Assembly (NCBI RefSeq): GCF_901709675.1
Contig: NC_051097.1
Coordinates: forward strand, 4,392,539-4,456,538
Reading direction: 5' to 3'
Source of the DNA: Syngnathus acus
Lineage: Eukaryota > Chordata > Actinopteri > Syngnathiformes > Syngnathidae
DNA length: 64,000 nt
This document shows positions 51,539 through 63,750 of this stretch, piece by piece; the first letter of the stretch is position 1; the number at the start of each line of letters is the position of its first letter. The notes under the pieces were generated by a model. It searched no databases, had not been told where the DNA came from, and saw nothing but the letters and a program-made list of their open reading frames with translations. Made by a program: the position numbers and the translations under genes.

Positions 51539-51870
51539 CAGGGGTGTCAAACTCATTTTTTTCGCGGGCCGCATTGTAGTCATAGCTTCTTTCGGAGGGC
51601 CATTATGACTGTCAACCCAAATAAATGTATTAGCACCTCATATTCTATACAGTAAAAGCTACAAAACAGACTGACAAATAACTCGTTTTCAAATCAGACG
51701 AGTAATAACTGGTCAAATATTTAATTTAAAAAAAAGATATTATTAAAAGTGAAGACAATTTGCAATTCTAGTAATGATACAAATTTGATGCACAATTTGT
51801 CTTTGCGGGCCACATAAAATGATGTGGCGGGCCGTATCTGGCCAAGCGGGCCTTGAGTTTGACACCTGTG
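51539..51870 (+). mobile_element. hAT-like MITE, copy 2
   Basis: Same family and orientation as the copy at 265. It is flanked by a perfect 8-bp duplication, ATCTATGC (51531-51538 and 51871-51878). It is 332 bp long and non-coding. The perfect duplication suggests a more recent insertion than the 265 copy. Confidence 0.9.
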
Positions 51871-52142
51871 ATCTATGCCTTCATTTAACCTTCCTTAAAA
51901 TCTAATAGATGTGCAGTGCTCACCTTTAGAATGAGAAACACACACACAAACACACACAAACAAACACCCACACACACATACGTACACAAAAAGATGAAGA
52001 GTTTGAACCCCGGGGTGAGGATTTCTGAGATATTTGTTTTTTTAGGATGATTAAGTTCTGCTTTGCTAAGGCACTTAAAGTTACAGAAAAAAATCTTTTG
52101 TACACTTCCCCAACAGATGCAACCTTCTAACAAACAGATTGC

Positions 52143-52197
52143 TGTGTGTGCGTGTGTGTGTGTGCGTGTGTGCGCGTGTGTGCGTTTGTGTGTGTTT
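52143..52197. repeat. Interrupted (TG)n microsatellite
   Basis: TG repeats with CG interruptions over 55 bp. A CA-rich tract lies about 200 bp upstream (51939-51980), so the region could form a long GT/CA hairpin in principle. Confidence 0.9.
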
Positions 52198-53565
52198 ACT
52201 CGCTAATTCCCTTTCAGTGTGTGAGGGCATGGGAACAGGGCAATGGAATCAAATAGAGCATGAGGGCTGACTTCCTGAGGGTGCATCCGCATGACTGACA
52301 GCTCAAGCATCCCCTAGCAGAAATCACCTGAAAGGAAAACACAGGTTAACCTTAGCCAGTGTTTATCTGTTCATCTCAATTTCATATTAAAGCACGTTTG
52401 CCTATACAGGTCTGTTGCCACATCAGGGCCGTTTCTATATTAAGCTACAATTATTATTATTTATTTATTATTATTATTTATTAAGTATTACATTTTATCT
52501 CACAACTCAATTTCCATGGACAGGTTGTTGTCAATTGTTTATGAATACGTACTGCGCGGCATGGCTATAACGGTATTGGTTTTGCAATTTCAGGGTCAGG
52601 CGCCACCATGGTATAGAAAAGAAAAAAAAAAAGAAATGAAAGGATGGATAGTTTGCGAGGCTATAGTCATCTTCAGGTAATTCAACCATGAGTATCAACA
52701 ATGAGTCATTCCAAACAGGTTTGATTCTCAAGGTATGGCGAATGAATGCAACTAGTGAGTAGTTAAGATACACGTTCAAATTATTTACTTTGTGTGTGAA
52801 TTTGCTCTCCACAATAAAGAAATACTGCTGTATTTCTTTTTTTCCTCCTGGAAATAGTGTACCTATTGGAATCATTTGAAAGAGTAAAAATAGTCGCAGT
52901 TGAAAAAAAACTCTTAAATCAGCAAATATTCTTTTAAACCTCTACTTTATCACAGAACAATTTAAAATCCAGAATCCCAAACTGGATGTCCCTCAATGTG
53001 GAAATGTACTGTCCATATATGACCTTCACTATAAGATTGTAGTGGACTCATGATGACAATGTCACTGTGATATAATTTGTCGACAGAGCAATTTTGTGGT
53101 GCCTCTTTTAATTACTGGAGCCAATCTATAAGATCTTTGTGGCCTGACCTTACAATGTGTTAAGGAAGGCAGACAGCCAGTGCATGCTCTTCTAAATGTA
53201 AGGACAGGTATGATGAAGACAAGCAGGGTCAGAAACTAAACCTTGAAATTAAAACCTGGTGTCCTTAAACCTTGTGTCCTTGTCCAAGTTACAACTCTTT
53301 TACAAAGATGTTGGGTTATATAGCATTCAAGAAGTCAGTTGAAGTCCATAAGTCCATTTTGATGTTTTCAACCTTTATGAATAGCTTCATGCATGGATGA
53401 TTTTGTAATACTTCTAAAGTTAATTGGCATCAAGTGAACGAGGACACCCTACGCTACAATTCCCTGATTGTGGACGGCTTATTGGACTCGTGACTGCATA
53501 TTCTGGACATTCAGGTGAAGAAAGTGGCGGAGTTGTCAACTGATCATATAGTGGGGACTGGGTTC

Positions 53566-53760
53566 ACTGGCGGAGCTAAGATTTTTCTTTCCATTGGGGG
53601 GGACCATGGGGTAGCAAAAGATGTATTTTTTTTGTTTTGAGGAAACGCAGTTGAACATTCATTATAGTATGTTCCCTAAGGAGGACGGAAGGAAATGTGA
53701 AAAAAAAATCGCTGCAAATCAGAAAATACCCAAAATCAATTAACTAGCCTGACCCTTAAG
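53566..53760 (+). repeat. Unknown dispersed repeat, copy A
   Basis: It begins with CACTGGCGGAGCTAAGAT, includes a G-rich word, and later carries GAAAATACCCAAAATCAATT. The same three landmarks occur in order at 56143-56400. No ends or target duplications could be fixed. Confidence 0.5.
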
Positions 53761-54828
53761 CTTTGACAAGAAACTGGAATTGGCAGGTGGTTGAAGTGGC
53801 AGATGAGTTCTATCACACTTATGCTATTCTGAGATCTGAAATTTCAGACATTCCAATTTGTTGGAATGCTGCAATAAATAATGAAGAAAATCACGATCAC
53901 TACCAGAATAAGTGCAATTTGGGTGTACCACTCACATTTTGTATGTTAGTTCTCATATTTTTAGCACTTGCAAGATGATACTATGAAAGAAGAAATTACA
54001 GCAAATGATCGTGGAGGAGGAGAGTAAAATTGACAAGCGCTACAAGGCTGCAGTTTTCATAGATGGGTTGCCAGACAAGATACCAACGTATGATTTGCCC
54101 TCTCCATCCATGTCCCATAATTCACCATCACGCCTGCCGTTCGCTGTCACCACGCAAGGACCACTGCCAGTTTACGATTGAAATACAGCTGCCTAGGTGT
54201 CCCTATGGCCCTCTACAAAACAACGTTAGCCCGGAAAAATGGCAGGAGGAGGCGCGGGGTTAATAGAGTAAGCTTCCTCTTTTAATTGGAAAAGTTAAAC
54301 GAGGCGACGGGGCAAAGATGTTATTACAACAAATGAGACAGGAGCAGAGAGAGGAATCGTGGCCTCTGAGGAAGGGTTAATGAGCACACAAGGGAGCCTG
54401 GAGGATACTGGACAAGAGGGTCACTTTTTAAAGTAGGTTCAAATGGAGGAAAGGATGGGGACGAAAAACAATATGAGCAGAGGTGATATTTGCTAACTAT
54501 TTCATTTAACAACCTTTTATGCTATTGTTTTATGTAGGGTTTATTATAGTCTTACACTTGAAGTCATGCCATCCATATACAGTAAGTCCTCACCACACAC
54601 AGGATGCCCCATCCTCTAACCATCCTACCCCAGTCCTTCGTTAGATAAAAACCAATCTATGACATTGAAATCTGATCAAATTCTGCTGCAGCTCATATAC
54701 TGGGTTATTTTTTAACGCATTATGCAGGGTAGGACGGATGGAGAGTGGCACTTGGGACATACAGTGCTCTATAGGCCTATATGGCAAGGACAGCTGAAGC
54801 AGCCTTAACCTGTAAAGTAGTGAAAATG

Positions 54829-55261
54829 TACCATATTTTCCAGACTATAAGGCGCACCTATAAACCTAACATTTTCTCAAAAGCCGACAGTGCGCCTTAT
54901 AGTCCGGTGCGCCTTATATATGGGCCAAATTCCTAAATTTAAACTGGCCCGAAGCATTGTGTCATGAAATCAATCATAAGTGGCCCGCTGAAGACCATGA
55001 ATTATGAATCAAAAAGACTATGGATCATTATTGTGGGATGATAAAGTAATTTGTTGCGTCTGAAGTTGAAATAAAAAAGATGATTTGGAGAATGATTTGA
55101 TTTGGATTCAAAATCTGACATGATGCATTAATGGTGCGCCTTATAGTCCGGTGCGCCTTATATAAGGACAAAGTTTTAAAATGGGCCATTCATTGAAGGT
55201 GCGCCTTATAGTCCAGTGCGCCTTATAGTCCAGTGCGCCTTATAGTCCGGAAAATACGGTA
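54829..55261 (-). mobile_element. TA-flanked MITE, copy 3 (reverse)
   Basis: The interior is the reverse complement of the 2975 copy, including the segment around the ATGATCCATAG word. It begins TACCATATTTTC (one change in the terminal repeat) and ends GAAAATACGGTA. Near its right end an 18-bp unit (GTGCGCCTTATAGTCCAG type) is repeated three times in tandem. It is 433 bp long and non-coding. Confidence 0.82.
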
Positions 55262-56142
55262 AATGGGATTCATTTCTCAGTTTTAGAGGGAGCAAGGTGC
55301 AAGGCTATTAAAATGGAGCTCAGAGTATAGTACTGAATTGTACAGCGTGAACCTTGTTTTCGATAACATTTAGCTGAGCTAAAATTTAAATGTTTAATTG
55401 AGAGGTTAACATTGAGTTCTGAAGGTTCATCAACAGAAATCAAACCTGACCAAAATATTTTATCCACAAGTGCTACTTTGCATGGCCCAAGTGGCAAGTC
55501 AACCTTTCCTAGCAGAGCACACCCTGATTAAACAGATCTGATGACATCATGACGTCACACAAAATGGGAGCAAATCAAGCATTTCTTTTTCTCTCCTGTT
55601 AAATATCTGAAACGGATCCAACTGCCCCTTTTGGCCTTGTCAGCTTTCAAAGCACCCCACCCCATGCGCCATCATTTATTAATGGTAAGAGGTCTGTCTG
55701 CATCAAGCATTAGCCCATGTTTGTGATAAACCATTAATGATGTATTTCATTTCTCAGTAGGAAACAGAGGAGCATTGGGGGCCGTTAATATCCGTTAATG
55801 TTAAAAGGCGGCGGAAGGAGAAGAGGTTCCTCCCCGTGAGGTGATTAGACCCCTCCATTTAGTTAGAACACGCATGCACACATACACGTGCACACACCCA
55901 CACACAATTTATCGTATTGTCCAGTGTGCATATTTGTAGGGGTGCGAAACGCATGATCGATGGATATTCACTTACTTATATTGAGGTAGGTGTTGCATTA
56001 AAAATTGCCTGCAGAATGCATAACTATTTTAATAGAAATCATGTGTTTTACATTATGTGCTGTATGTACACGATGATTTGTTTGCATGTACGTACCGGAA
56101 TATTATTTTCTGACCACATGACAAATATTTTCAACAACCAGC

Positions 56143-56400
56143 TACCACTGGTGGAGCTACGATATTTTAAGGCAAGGGGGTGGGGGCAAGGCAGGCATAT
56201 GTGTGTCCACAAAACATTTTTTTATTTTATTTTTTTTTATAAACCCCAAAGATTCTTCAGAAAATGCTAATAACGATGCATTCTTTTTTCCCTATGGGGG
56301 AATGGGGGAAAATGTGGAAAGAAATTCCATGAAAAATTTGGAAAATACCCAAAAGTCAATTATCTGGTTTGCCAACTGGGGAGTCCAAACCCTTCTCGCT
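56143..56400 (+). repeat. Unknown dispersed repeat, copy B
   Basis: It begins CACTGGTGGAGCTACGAT, then has GGGGGTGGGGG and GAAAATACCCAAAAGTCAAT. It is longer than copy A through extra A/T-rich sequence. The 56429 MITE lies just after it. Confidence 0.5.
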
Positions 56401-56428
56401 CCACCACTGCCATTTAATTTATTTAGAC

Positions 56429-56759
56429 CACAGGTGTCAAACTCAAGGCCCGGGGGCCAGATACGGCCCGCCACATCATTTAATGTGGCCCGCGAAGACA
56501 AATTGTGCATCAAATTCCTGTGTCATTACTAGAATTGCAAATTGTCTTCACTTTTAATAAGATCTTTTTTTTTTTAAATATCTGACCAGTTTTTACTCAT
56601 CTGATTTGAAAACGAGTTATTTGTCAGTTTGTTTTGTAGCTTTTACTGTATAGAATATGAGGTGCTCATACATTTATTTGGGTTGACAGTCATAATGGCC
56701 CTCCGAAAGAAGCTATGACGACAATGCGGCCCGCGAAAAAAGTGAGTTTGACACCCCTG
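56429..56759 (-). mobile_element. hAT-like MITE, copy 3 (reverse)
   Basis: Same family, inverted. It starts CACAGGTGTCAAACTCAAGG and ends TGAGTTTGACACCCCTG. It has a perfect 8-bp duplication ATTTAGAC (56421-56428 and 56760-56767). It lies immediately beside the repeat fragment at about 56143-56400. Confidence 0.9.
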
Positions 56760-58861
56760 ATTTAGACCATTAGCACTGGCTGACACCCATCGCTACTCCC
56801 TGGAAGTTGGTTCCTTGAACTTGTTCTACTTACGCATCATTTGCAAATAGGTTCAGTTTTGTACCAAGTACAATTCATTTTGTTTTAAGACATTAAGGTG
56901 TCATCTACTGTGGGTTATTTATTCCACTACTGTATGCAGTTCCTGATTTATGACGAACCTGAGTTTGTCTATTGTTATTTCTGCAGCGTAGATTGTTGAG
57001 TAATCCACACCCATCAATTTTTTAGCATTTCGTAGGGTTAATGGTAGTTCAATAATAAATATTGAGAATAACAAAGGGCTTTCGTTTCCTTTCAGTCAGT
57101 GTTTTAATGCTAAATAGCTAAATAGCATAATCTCTCAAAATATGGCCAGAATAATTTAACTGCAGGCACATATACAGGCCCATCAGTCATGTGTTGTTTG
57201 TAGCTGTCAGTGCCTCAGTCTCAGTATAGTAAGTCAAGTGTTAATTAGTGAACAAGTAAGATTATGCCCTGAGTGTATTCCAGCAGCCACCTTCTTGTCA
57301 AACATGCCTAAAGCAGAAATCAATAGGTCATCATCTCTACATATTACAACATAAGAGGAAGGAAGACAAGTGGTTTGGTTGTTTGCTGTATATGTGAAAA
57401 TGAGCAAGCAAAGTGTTCAAAGGGAAAAAAAACAGTCCATGAGATAAGTACCGGCTGGAGGCAAATTCCAAGGTCTGTCCAAAAGAAGTCTTGAACAGCT
57501 CTGTACAATAACAAGAAAGAAAGGACACCAAACCTAGTCTGATTAAACTGCTGCCATGACTTTATCCACCTTTGGGAAGGTCGCCATTGTTTAGAAGCTT
57601 GTTACTTTGTTTTCCTGACATCTAAATCACCCCGTAACCTGACATCTCAGGCTCCTCAAATGAATACTGATTGAATCTTGCTGACTGATCACGGTCATTG
57701 TCAAGTTTTATGAGATTTCAAGACATTACACATAACTGTTGATGAATCGCAGTGTGTATTAAAGGCGAAAATATCACAGTAACTAGTGATATGAAATTTT
57801 GTCATTGGAATAGTTTAACCAACCATAAATAAAAACAGTACATGCATTAATAAATTGGAAAGTTTCTTTAAAAAATGCCTCTCACTCTTTACCTAATCGA
57901 TATCATACAGATGTACCTTACTTCCAGTTTTATTAATAGTGAATGATTCATGATGAAACAACCAGTTGCCAAGTCACTATCAGGTGACGCAGTCAGTGGA
58001 GACAGACCGGAAAGTGTCATTCATCATATCTGCTATGGTGGTCACCATTGTTCTTCAATCCAAAGTGATAGGAATAATCAGAAAGTAAACACATATGACA
58101 GTGATGGCTAATCTCGTTAACTGCAAAGAAACAATGGCTTGTGTGTCAGAGTGAATGATTAAATTTGTCTACAATGGTTATGGTATATATAAAACTAATA
58201 TTTGTATAGATATTGAGTGTAATGTTGCAGCACACTTTGTGATTCCTGACTTATGTGTTGTTTTTTTATTTTCGAAATAAGTCCTCTGCACCACACCCTT
58301 GAATAATCCAAAATAAATCAAGTCAATTATTTTGATAATTTGTCGTTTCTTAATTCTTATCTTACATTATTGTACATTTTACTATAATTAGGATGTATTT
58401 GGAAATGACTGACTGACAGTTTATTCACAAATATTTGTCAAAGCTTAGAAATGTTGACTTATAGTTCGGTTAACCTTCCGTTTTAAGACTACAGTTTCGC
58501 TCGGTTTAATTTAAATTCTGTATGTATTCAGGTGTAACTAACAGAGATTGATTATGTGTTCCTATAGCAGATGATTTCTTTTGGGATTCTGGGTAATAGA
58601 TTGGTTGATGGAAATGAAGTAATATGACTTACTCCTCTGTTCCCGTGCTAGTGGCTCTTATCTATATATTCCCATCACCCATTTGGTGTCAATCATACCC
58701 TCTCCCTTGAACACAATTACTTTCATTTTCAGTTTCATCATCCCATAATCAGCATCATAGATTCTCATTTTCAGAAATGAAGGCTGGGATGCCTCATGTG
58801 TCTGACTGTCCTTGTTTATTCCGTCTGATGAGTTGGGAGGTCAGTACACTGTACAAGAGAA

Positions 58862-58886
58862 ACAGACAGACAGACAGACAGACAGA
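58862..58886. repeat. (ACAG)6 microsatellite
   Basis: Six tandem ACAG units in the intergenic region. Confidence 0.95.
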
Positions 58887-61079
58887 ATCAACGGGTGCTT
58901 ATAGAAATATGCAATATTGATAAGTTCCAGGAGAAATGTCCAGTTATTATTTGGACAAGTGAACCCAAGGAATCTGATTTGTTTTTGTTGTATGTTTTTA
59001 TATTTTCATCAATGCATTTTTTCTACACTGCCTTTCTAGATGATTCTATTTACTTTCAGACATTACATATGTTTTAGCTTTACTTATTTATTTTTATATA
59101 TACAATACAATGTTATTTATATTGTCCAGCTCACGTAACAGTAATCGACTTTTATTTTCAACAAGAGGTTTATATCCATTTATTAAAGTCATTATTACTA
59201 CTATTATTAGTAGTAGTAGTAGTATCATAACAAAAACAGCACGTGAATAAATAATGGTGGATGGAGAAAAATTGGTTGTGAGCCTCATGACATTTTACAT
59301 AGGCTAAAATCATCTAAACAGATCAGATGAATGGTGGTTTGCATCAGGGCAGATCAATAGTGTTTAGGGATAGACTGATCAGTGAAACAGCCGACTTCTG
59401 ACGTCTGGGATCCTCAGAAATAATGAAGGAGACAAAGACAGACCAGGATGCTGCAGGGTTTTTTACTTCTTTTTTTTTTAATTCAACAAATGAAAACAGT
59501 TAATGTAGGTAATGGGTTTTTATTTATTTACATTATTATCACCGCTGCCAGGCACAGAATGGGCAAAGATACAAGTTATTGTTGTTCAATATTGTTTGTT
59601 TGTTAGCAGGATAGAACTATTCATAATCATTTACTTATTACCTAAAAGTCGCAAGACTGCATGCCAGTGGAATAGCCGCTTCAAAAAGAACAAACTGGTT
59701 TGCTGAAGGAAGTTTCTTGTATATCTCAAATGTTTGGCTGAGTTGTCTTTGAAGAATTTCTTTACTGGGTAATAACTATTCATGTGACGAGAATGTCGAA
59801 AAATAGACTCCCGCCGATTAAGAGAGAAATCGGATCCAAAATAGCCCGGCGATACGACAACTCAGGAGGGCAGGGCTGCAGGCCCGGATCATATCAGCCC
59901 CAGGGTCCGATAATCCTGTTTAAAATCCCAGCTGTCAGCGATCCTTCATCCGATCTATACCATTGGTCTAATGTAGCAGTTGCCCCTTGTAGGAAAACAT
60001 GATTTAGCTAAGGATGTGTTCACATTGTAGTGTGCTATTCTGGTCTACATAAAAAAAAAAAAGCCATATTGTAGTGTTCACACCAACATTTTTATCACAC
60101 TAAAGGTTGTGTAGTTAAAATAAAATCATTCTTTTACAAGAATAAAAAAAGAATATTTTAATTAAATAAATAAAAATAAAAAAAGAATAAAAGTTTCTCA
60201 CCTCTTTTGCACTCTAGACTTCAAACGCACCTAAGCAGCATTTTAAGCAGTTTATTGGCCCACAAATGATTTCACAGCACACGAAAAAGTTCAAGATTAT
60301 TCAGTGACGTGGCAAATTCCCATCATGCATGATCAACGGAAGATCACCGTTTTTGTCACCTCGCTGTCCCAGTGGCAAGTGGCACGATCTCGTCTCACAT
60401 TCATCAGAAAAAAATAAACAACCTGTCCTTACGCATTCAATACTTTTGGGAGGGAGTGTATTTCAGTTTTCTTCTTTTGCCGAATTCCCCAGTAATGAAC
60501 GAGTCTTCCATTGTGTACACGTGCGTGTGATGGATGCTAGATCGCTGTGGTCACGCACCCGCTCAAATTGATTGGCCGGAGCGACTCTAATCAGTGGCCT
60601 GTGACCAACGCTTTATCCTCGTCCCTTTATGCTCTCCTGCCCCTTCCTTCTTCACTCTCATCATACCGTCTTTCCTTCCTTCAATCTCTCACTTCATGTT
60701 CCTTACCACATCCCCCAATCCTCCTCTTCGTCTTTTGCCTGTAGCCTCGACACAGCTGGGTTGCTTGGTAACAGCTTTTTCTCTTTCTCTGTTACTCTTG
60801 CACAGGTATTCTAAGTTGAGCGACTAGCACGTCACCAGCTCCAGCATACCTGCAGCCCGAATGAGGAAGGAGGAAAAGGCATTGAAAATGAATGGATGGA
60901 GGTACTTGAACGGTGGCAAATATGAGTATGAGACCAAAAAAGGATGGAAGGAAGTTAGGCAGTCGTAAAGACTTGCCCGTCACTAGGTAGGTAGGCAGGC
61001 CTACATCTGTACATATGCTAAAAGGAGTTCATAAAAAAAAAATAAAACAACTCACAGTGAAACTTTTTAATGTTTGTAA

Positions 61080-61535
61080 CTAGGGCTGTCACTGAAATAT
61101 TTTTAGAATCGATTATTCTATCGATTAGTCACATACAATTTCATTTTGCTTGAAAGGGTATTACAAAACCTTTTTGCCTGCATTTACTGTTTTTAACCAA
61201 TAATTCTTGTTTATTTGATATTGTTTTGTGACTATAAAAAACAACTAAACAATAATTCATATCACATGAGAACATTTAATGTTGCACTCACCAACCTTTT
61301 GGAAACCGATTCCGTTCCTGGTGTGGTTATTGTTTTCCAGTTTGCAAAAGTCTCTATTTTAATTATAAAATATATATAATGAGTCTGTTTTTATGAAGGA
61401 ATACAAAATTTAATTAATTACTGCTGTTGAAAGTCTAACATTAAGGGATTTGGACAATTTTAGGTTAAACAATGGCTCAAAATAAATTAAAATAGTTAAT
61501 TAATTTGATAATCGAACTGTTGTCCATTAATCGAT
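61080..61535 (+). repeat. Possible decayed DNA transposon
   Basis: It opens with TAGGGCTGTCAC and a palindromic TCGATTATTCTATCGATTAG, and closes near ATTAATCGATCAC. This is the general look of fish elements with TAGGGCTGTC ends. The body is AT-rich and non-coding. The call is based on word resemblance only. Confidence 0.35.
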
Positions 61536-61540
61536 CACAT

Positions 61541-61602
61541 CTCTCTCTCTCTCTCTCTCTCTCTCGTGCTCTCTCTCTCCCATACACACACACACACACA
61601 CG
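61541..61602. repeat. (CT)n then (CA)n compound microsatellite
   Basis: A CT run (61541-61565), a short interruption, further CT, then a CA run (about 61583-61601). It directly follows the possible transposon at 61080-61535. Confidence 0.93.
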
Positions 61603-62237
61603 TGCATGCACACAAACCAAAACACACACACACCTCATCTTCAGAAAGGAAAAGGTACAATCTCGAGGTTGGGATGATGACTTATGAAATCTCGTGTCTT
61701 CAATGTGACCTTAGACATACTGAGTGAGGCTTCATCTTCACACTGCAGAGATCATCCTCCAACCTCCAACAACAGAAGTAAAGGGAACCAACTAATGAAA
61801 AATCCTACATACAGTAGTTAGTAGCAAAAAGTGCCTGAAGTGCCATGGAAATAAAGAAGACAAACTCATCAGAATCATCACAACTGTAAGCTTTTTGATT
61901 TCAAGCTAATTGTGTTTCCGCTTAAAAACATGCCACTCAAGTGTTGCTGGAAGATACATTAGATGAGAGATATCAGGATCTTAATCTATGTGTCCGTTTG
62001 ACAGGATTTACAAAGCCTAACATGTGCACGTGTGCGTAGGCTCAATCCAGAATTAAGACCAGCAGAAAGGTCACTGATGAAATGTCAGTAGCCTTGACAG
62101 GCTGTCTTTATGCCAATTCTTATCTGTCTGCCTCTTTTTCACTGAATTAGAAAACAAAGTCAAGAAACAAAGCAGATTTTTGGATCATAACTTCAATAAA
62201 ATCTGTATCACAGAACCAACAGGCTCAGGTTGCGAAT

Positions 62238-62470
62238 GGTAATCGGCCTTTCACTTTTGTAGAGCTTTTCCACCAGTTAAGCGCTTCACGCTAAATTAAC
62301 ATTCACCTACTGATGACACAGCATCAGGAGCAACTCAGTATCAGTTCCCTATCTTGTTCAGCTCAGTAGCTTGCTCAAGGATATTTCGACATGGTCACAA
62401 TGGCCGGGGATTCAACTCCCAACCTCTGGGTTGGGAGGCCACCGCTCTACCACTGAGCCATGTCGCCCCC
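62238..62470 (-). mobile_element. tRNA-derived SINE
   Basis: Reading the minus strand from 62470, there is a tRNA-like head with an A box (TGGCTCAGTGGTAGAGCGG, 62460-62442) and a B box (GGTTGGGAGTTGAATCCCC, 62424-62406). It is followed by the ATATCCTTGAGCAAG core common in fish SINEs and a body ending near 62238. The head is not a functional tRNA gene because it runs straight into the SINE body. The fit to a known family is from memory. Confidence 0.8.
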
Positions 62471-63099
62471 TATGTCAGAGGTCACCTATTTTCTACATTT
62501 GGTTCCCAAGCTGTGCCCGTGGGCTCTGTGATGTCAATTGGAGTCACCAGCAGGAGTCAGTAGAGGACAAAATGGCAGGCCCCTGAGGTGGACAAAAATG
62601 TGTGTATTTTTTTTAATGCTCAGTTTATATTCCCAATGAGGTTGACTGTTCACACCCACATCAGCGCAAAATGCCCTTTTTAAACACGCCTAGGTCTAAC
62701 CCGCCTGCCCACGTAATCAAATCGAACGCCATTCGTGCTGTTTACAAAATTCAAGCCCATATTTTTTCAGCTGTTATTGTTAGCTAATTTAGATAATAAA
62801 AAACTTAGGTCACATAGCTTTTTGTTTTTTTGTAATGTTTTTGTTCTTGTCAGTACTGGCACTACATTAAAAAATGACAAAAGAGAAACTAATTTTGTGC
62901 AAAAAAAGATTGTACTCAGCCTTTTTTTTACATTTTAAAGTCTGGACTTTGGCCTATGTAATGTGTTTTTGTTTTGTTTTTTTACAAACGTGGGTACTTC
63001 TACTTGGGTGCACAGTTTGACTACTTCTGCCATTACTGCTTATTTATAGACTGCTACAGTAAATGCTTAACTGAGTAGAATAATGTAGTGTCGGGAGGT

Positions 63100-63586
63100 G
63101 GAGAGCTTCCCTGCATCTCCAACGTGCAGAAGGATGCTCCGCCTCACTAAAGGATGCTGTTTATGTGATTAGAGTGGCAATTGAGCCGCATCTCTTTAAA
63201 GCTGACGCTGTCTTGATTAATGACACGGAGAAGGAAGGACAGATGCATCGAGGATGATTCTAAAGGGACACTGCTGTCGCTTCGTTGCACCGCCCGCAGG
63301 TTATCAGGGACAAATTCTGCTATGCTACCCTTTCCTTTTTTTTTGCTTCGCAAACGTCTCGCGAATTTAGCTAATGAAATCCTTTTGATTTTTTTTAAGG
63401 ACAGAGCAGTCTCCGTCTGCAGGGACGTCCTTGCAGACGCTCGCTGTCAGCCGCTAATACCGCGCCGTTGTTGTTGTCTTTTTTTTTTTTTTTTTTTTTT
63501 CCCTCGCGTTCACGTCTCCTCCGCTGTCATCATCCCTCGGCCGCATCCTCTCGCCGGTCTTGGCTATCCACTGACGGCTAGGCAGC
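63100..63586 (+). promoter_or_regulatory. st8sia3: Likely promoter and 5' untranslated region of ST8SIA3
   Basis: CpG content rises here compared with the AT-rich intergenic region (for example 63280-63300, 63410-63475 and 63500-63560). A 22-bp T run lies at 63479-63500, 87 bp before the start codon. No clear TATA box or initiator could be fixed, so the transcription start is unknown. Confidence 0.45.
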
Positions 63587-63750
63587 ATGGTGCGCATCGC
63601 TAGCGCACTCGGGCTCGTCATGTTCAGTGTGGCGCTGCTCATTCTGTCGCTCATCAGCTACGTGTCCATAAAGAAGGACTTCCTCCTCGGGAACCCCAGA
63701 TATGGACCGAATGGGGGACCGAGGATGTACATGTTCCATGCAGGGTATCG
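63587..63750 (+). CDS. st8sia3: ST8SIA3 first coding exon (partial gene)
   Basis: ST8SIA3 is a Golgi type II membrane enzyme that adds alpha-2,8-linked sialic acid to glycoproteins and glycolipids, mainly in brain. The exon encodes 54 residues: a short cytoplasmic tail (MVRIASA), a hydrophobic anchor (about residues 8-27, LGLVMFSVALLILSLISYVS) and the start of the luminal stem, ending RMYMFHAGY plus two bases of an Arg codon before GTAAGT at 63751. The ATG is the first after an in-frame TGA at 63572-63574. The PRMYMFHAG block is characteristic of ST8SIA3. The sialylmotifs lie in later exons outside the window. Human ST8SIA3 begins a few residues earlier. The neighbour WDR7 matches human gene order. 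Confidence 0.94.

Larger units (their letters stand above)
41321..63099. other. Intergenic region between WDR7 and ST8SIA3
   Basis: About 22 kb with no convincing protein-coding exon on either strand. It holds the repeats listed separately, a CpG-richer block (43380-43930), a GC-richer block (59780-60000) and some TAAT-rich candidate conserved stretches. Open frames here are short and lack family resemblance, apart from the dead reverse transcriptase fragment at 49234-49440. Confidence 0.7.

Noticed and set aside
62400-62470. tRNA-like sequence with A and B boxes on the minus strand
   Set aside because: It continues straight into a SINE body with the TCCTTGAGCAAG core, so it is a SINE head and not a tRNA gene.
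41321-63099. Search for an extra gene between WDR7 and ST8SIA3 (a BOD1-like gene occurs there in human)
   Set aside because: No BOD1-like or other coding sequence was seen. The human BOD1L2 copy is, as far as I know, a mammalian retrogene and not expected in fish.
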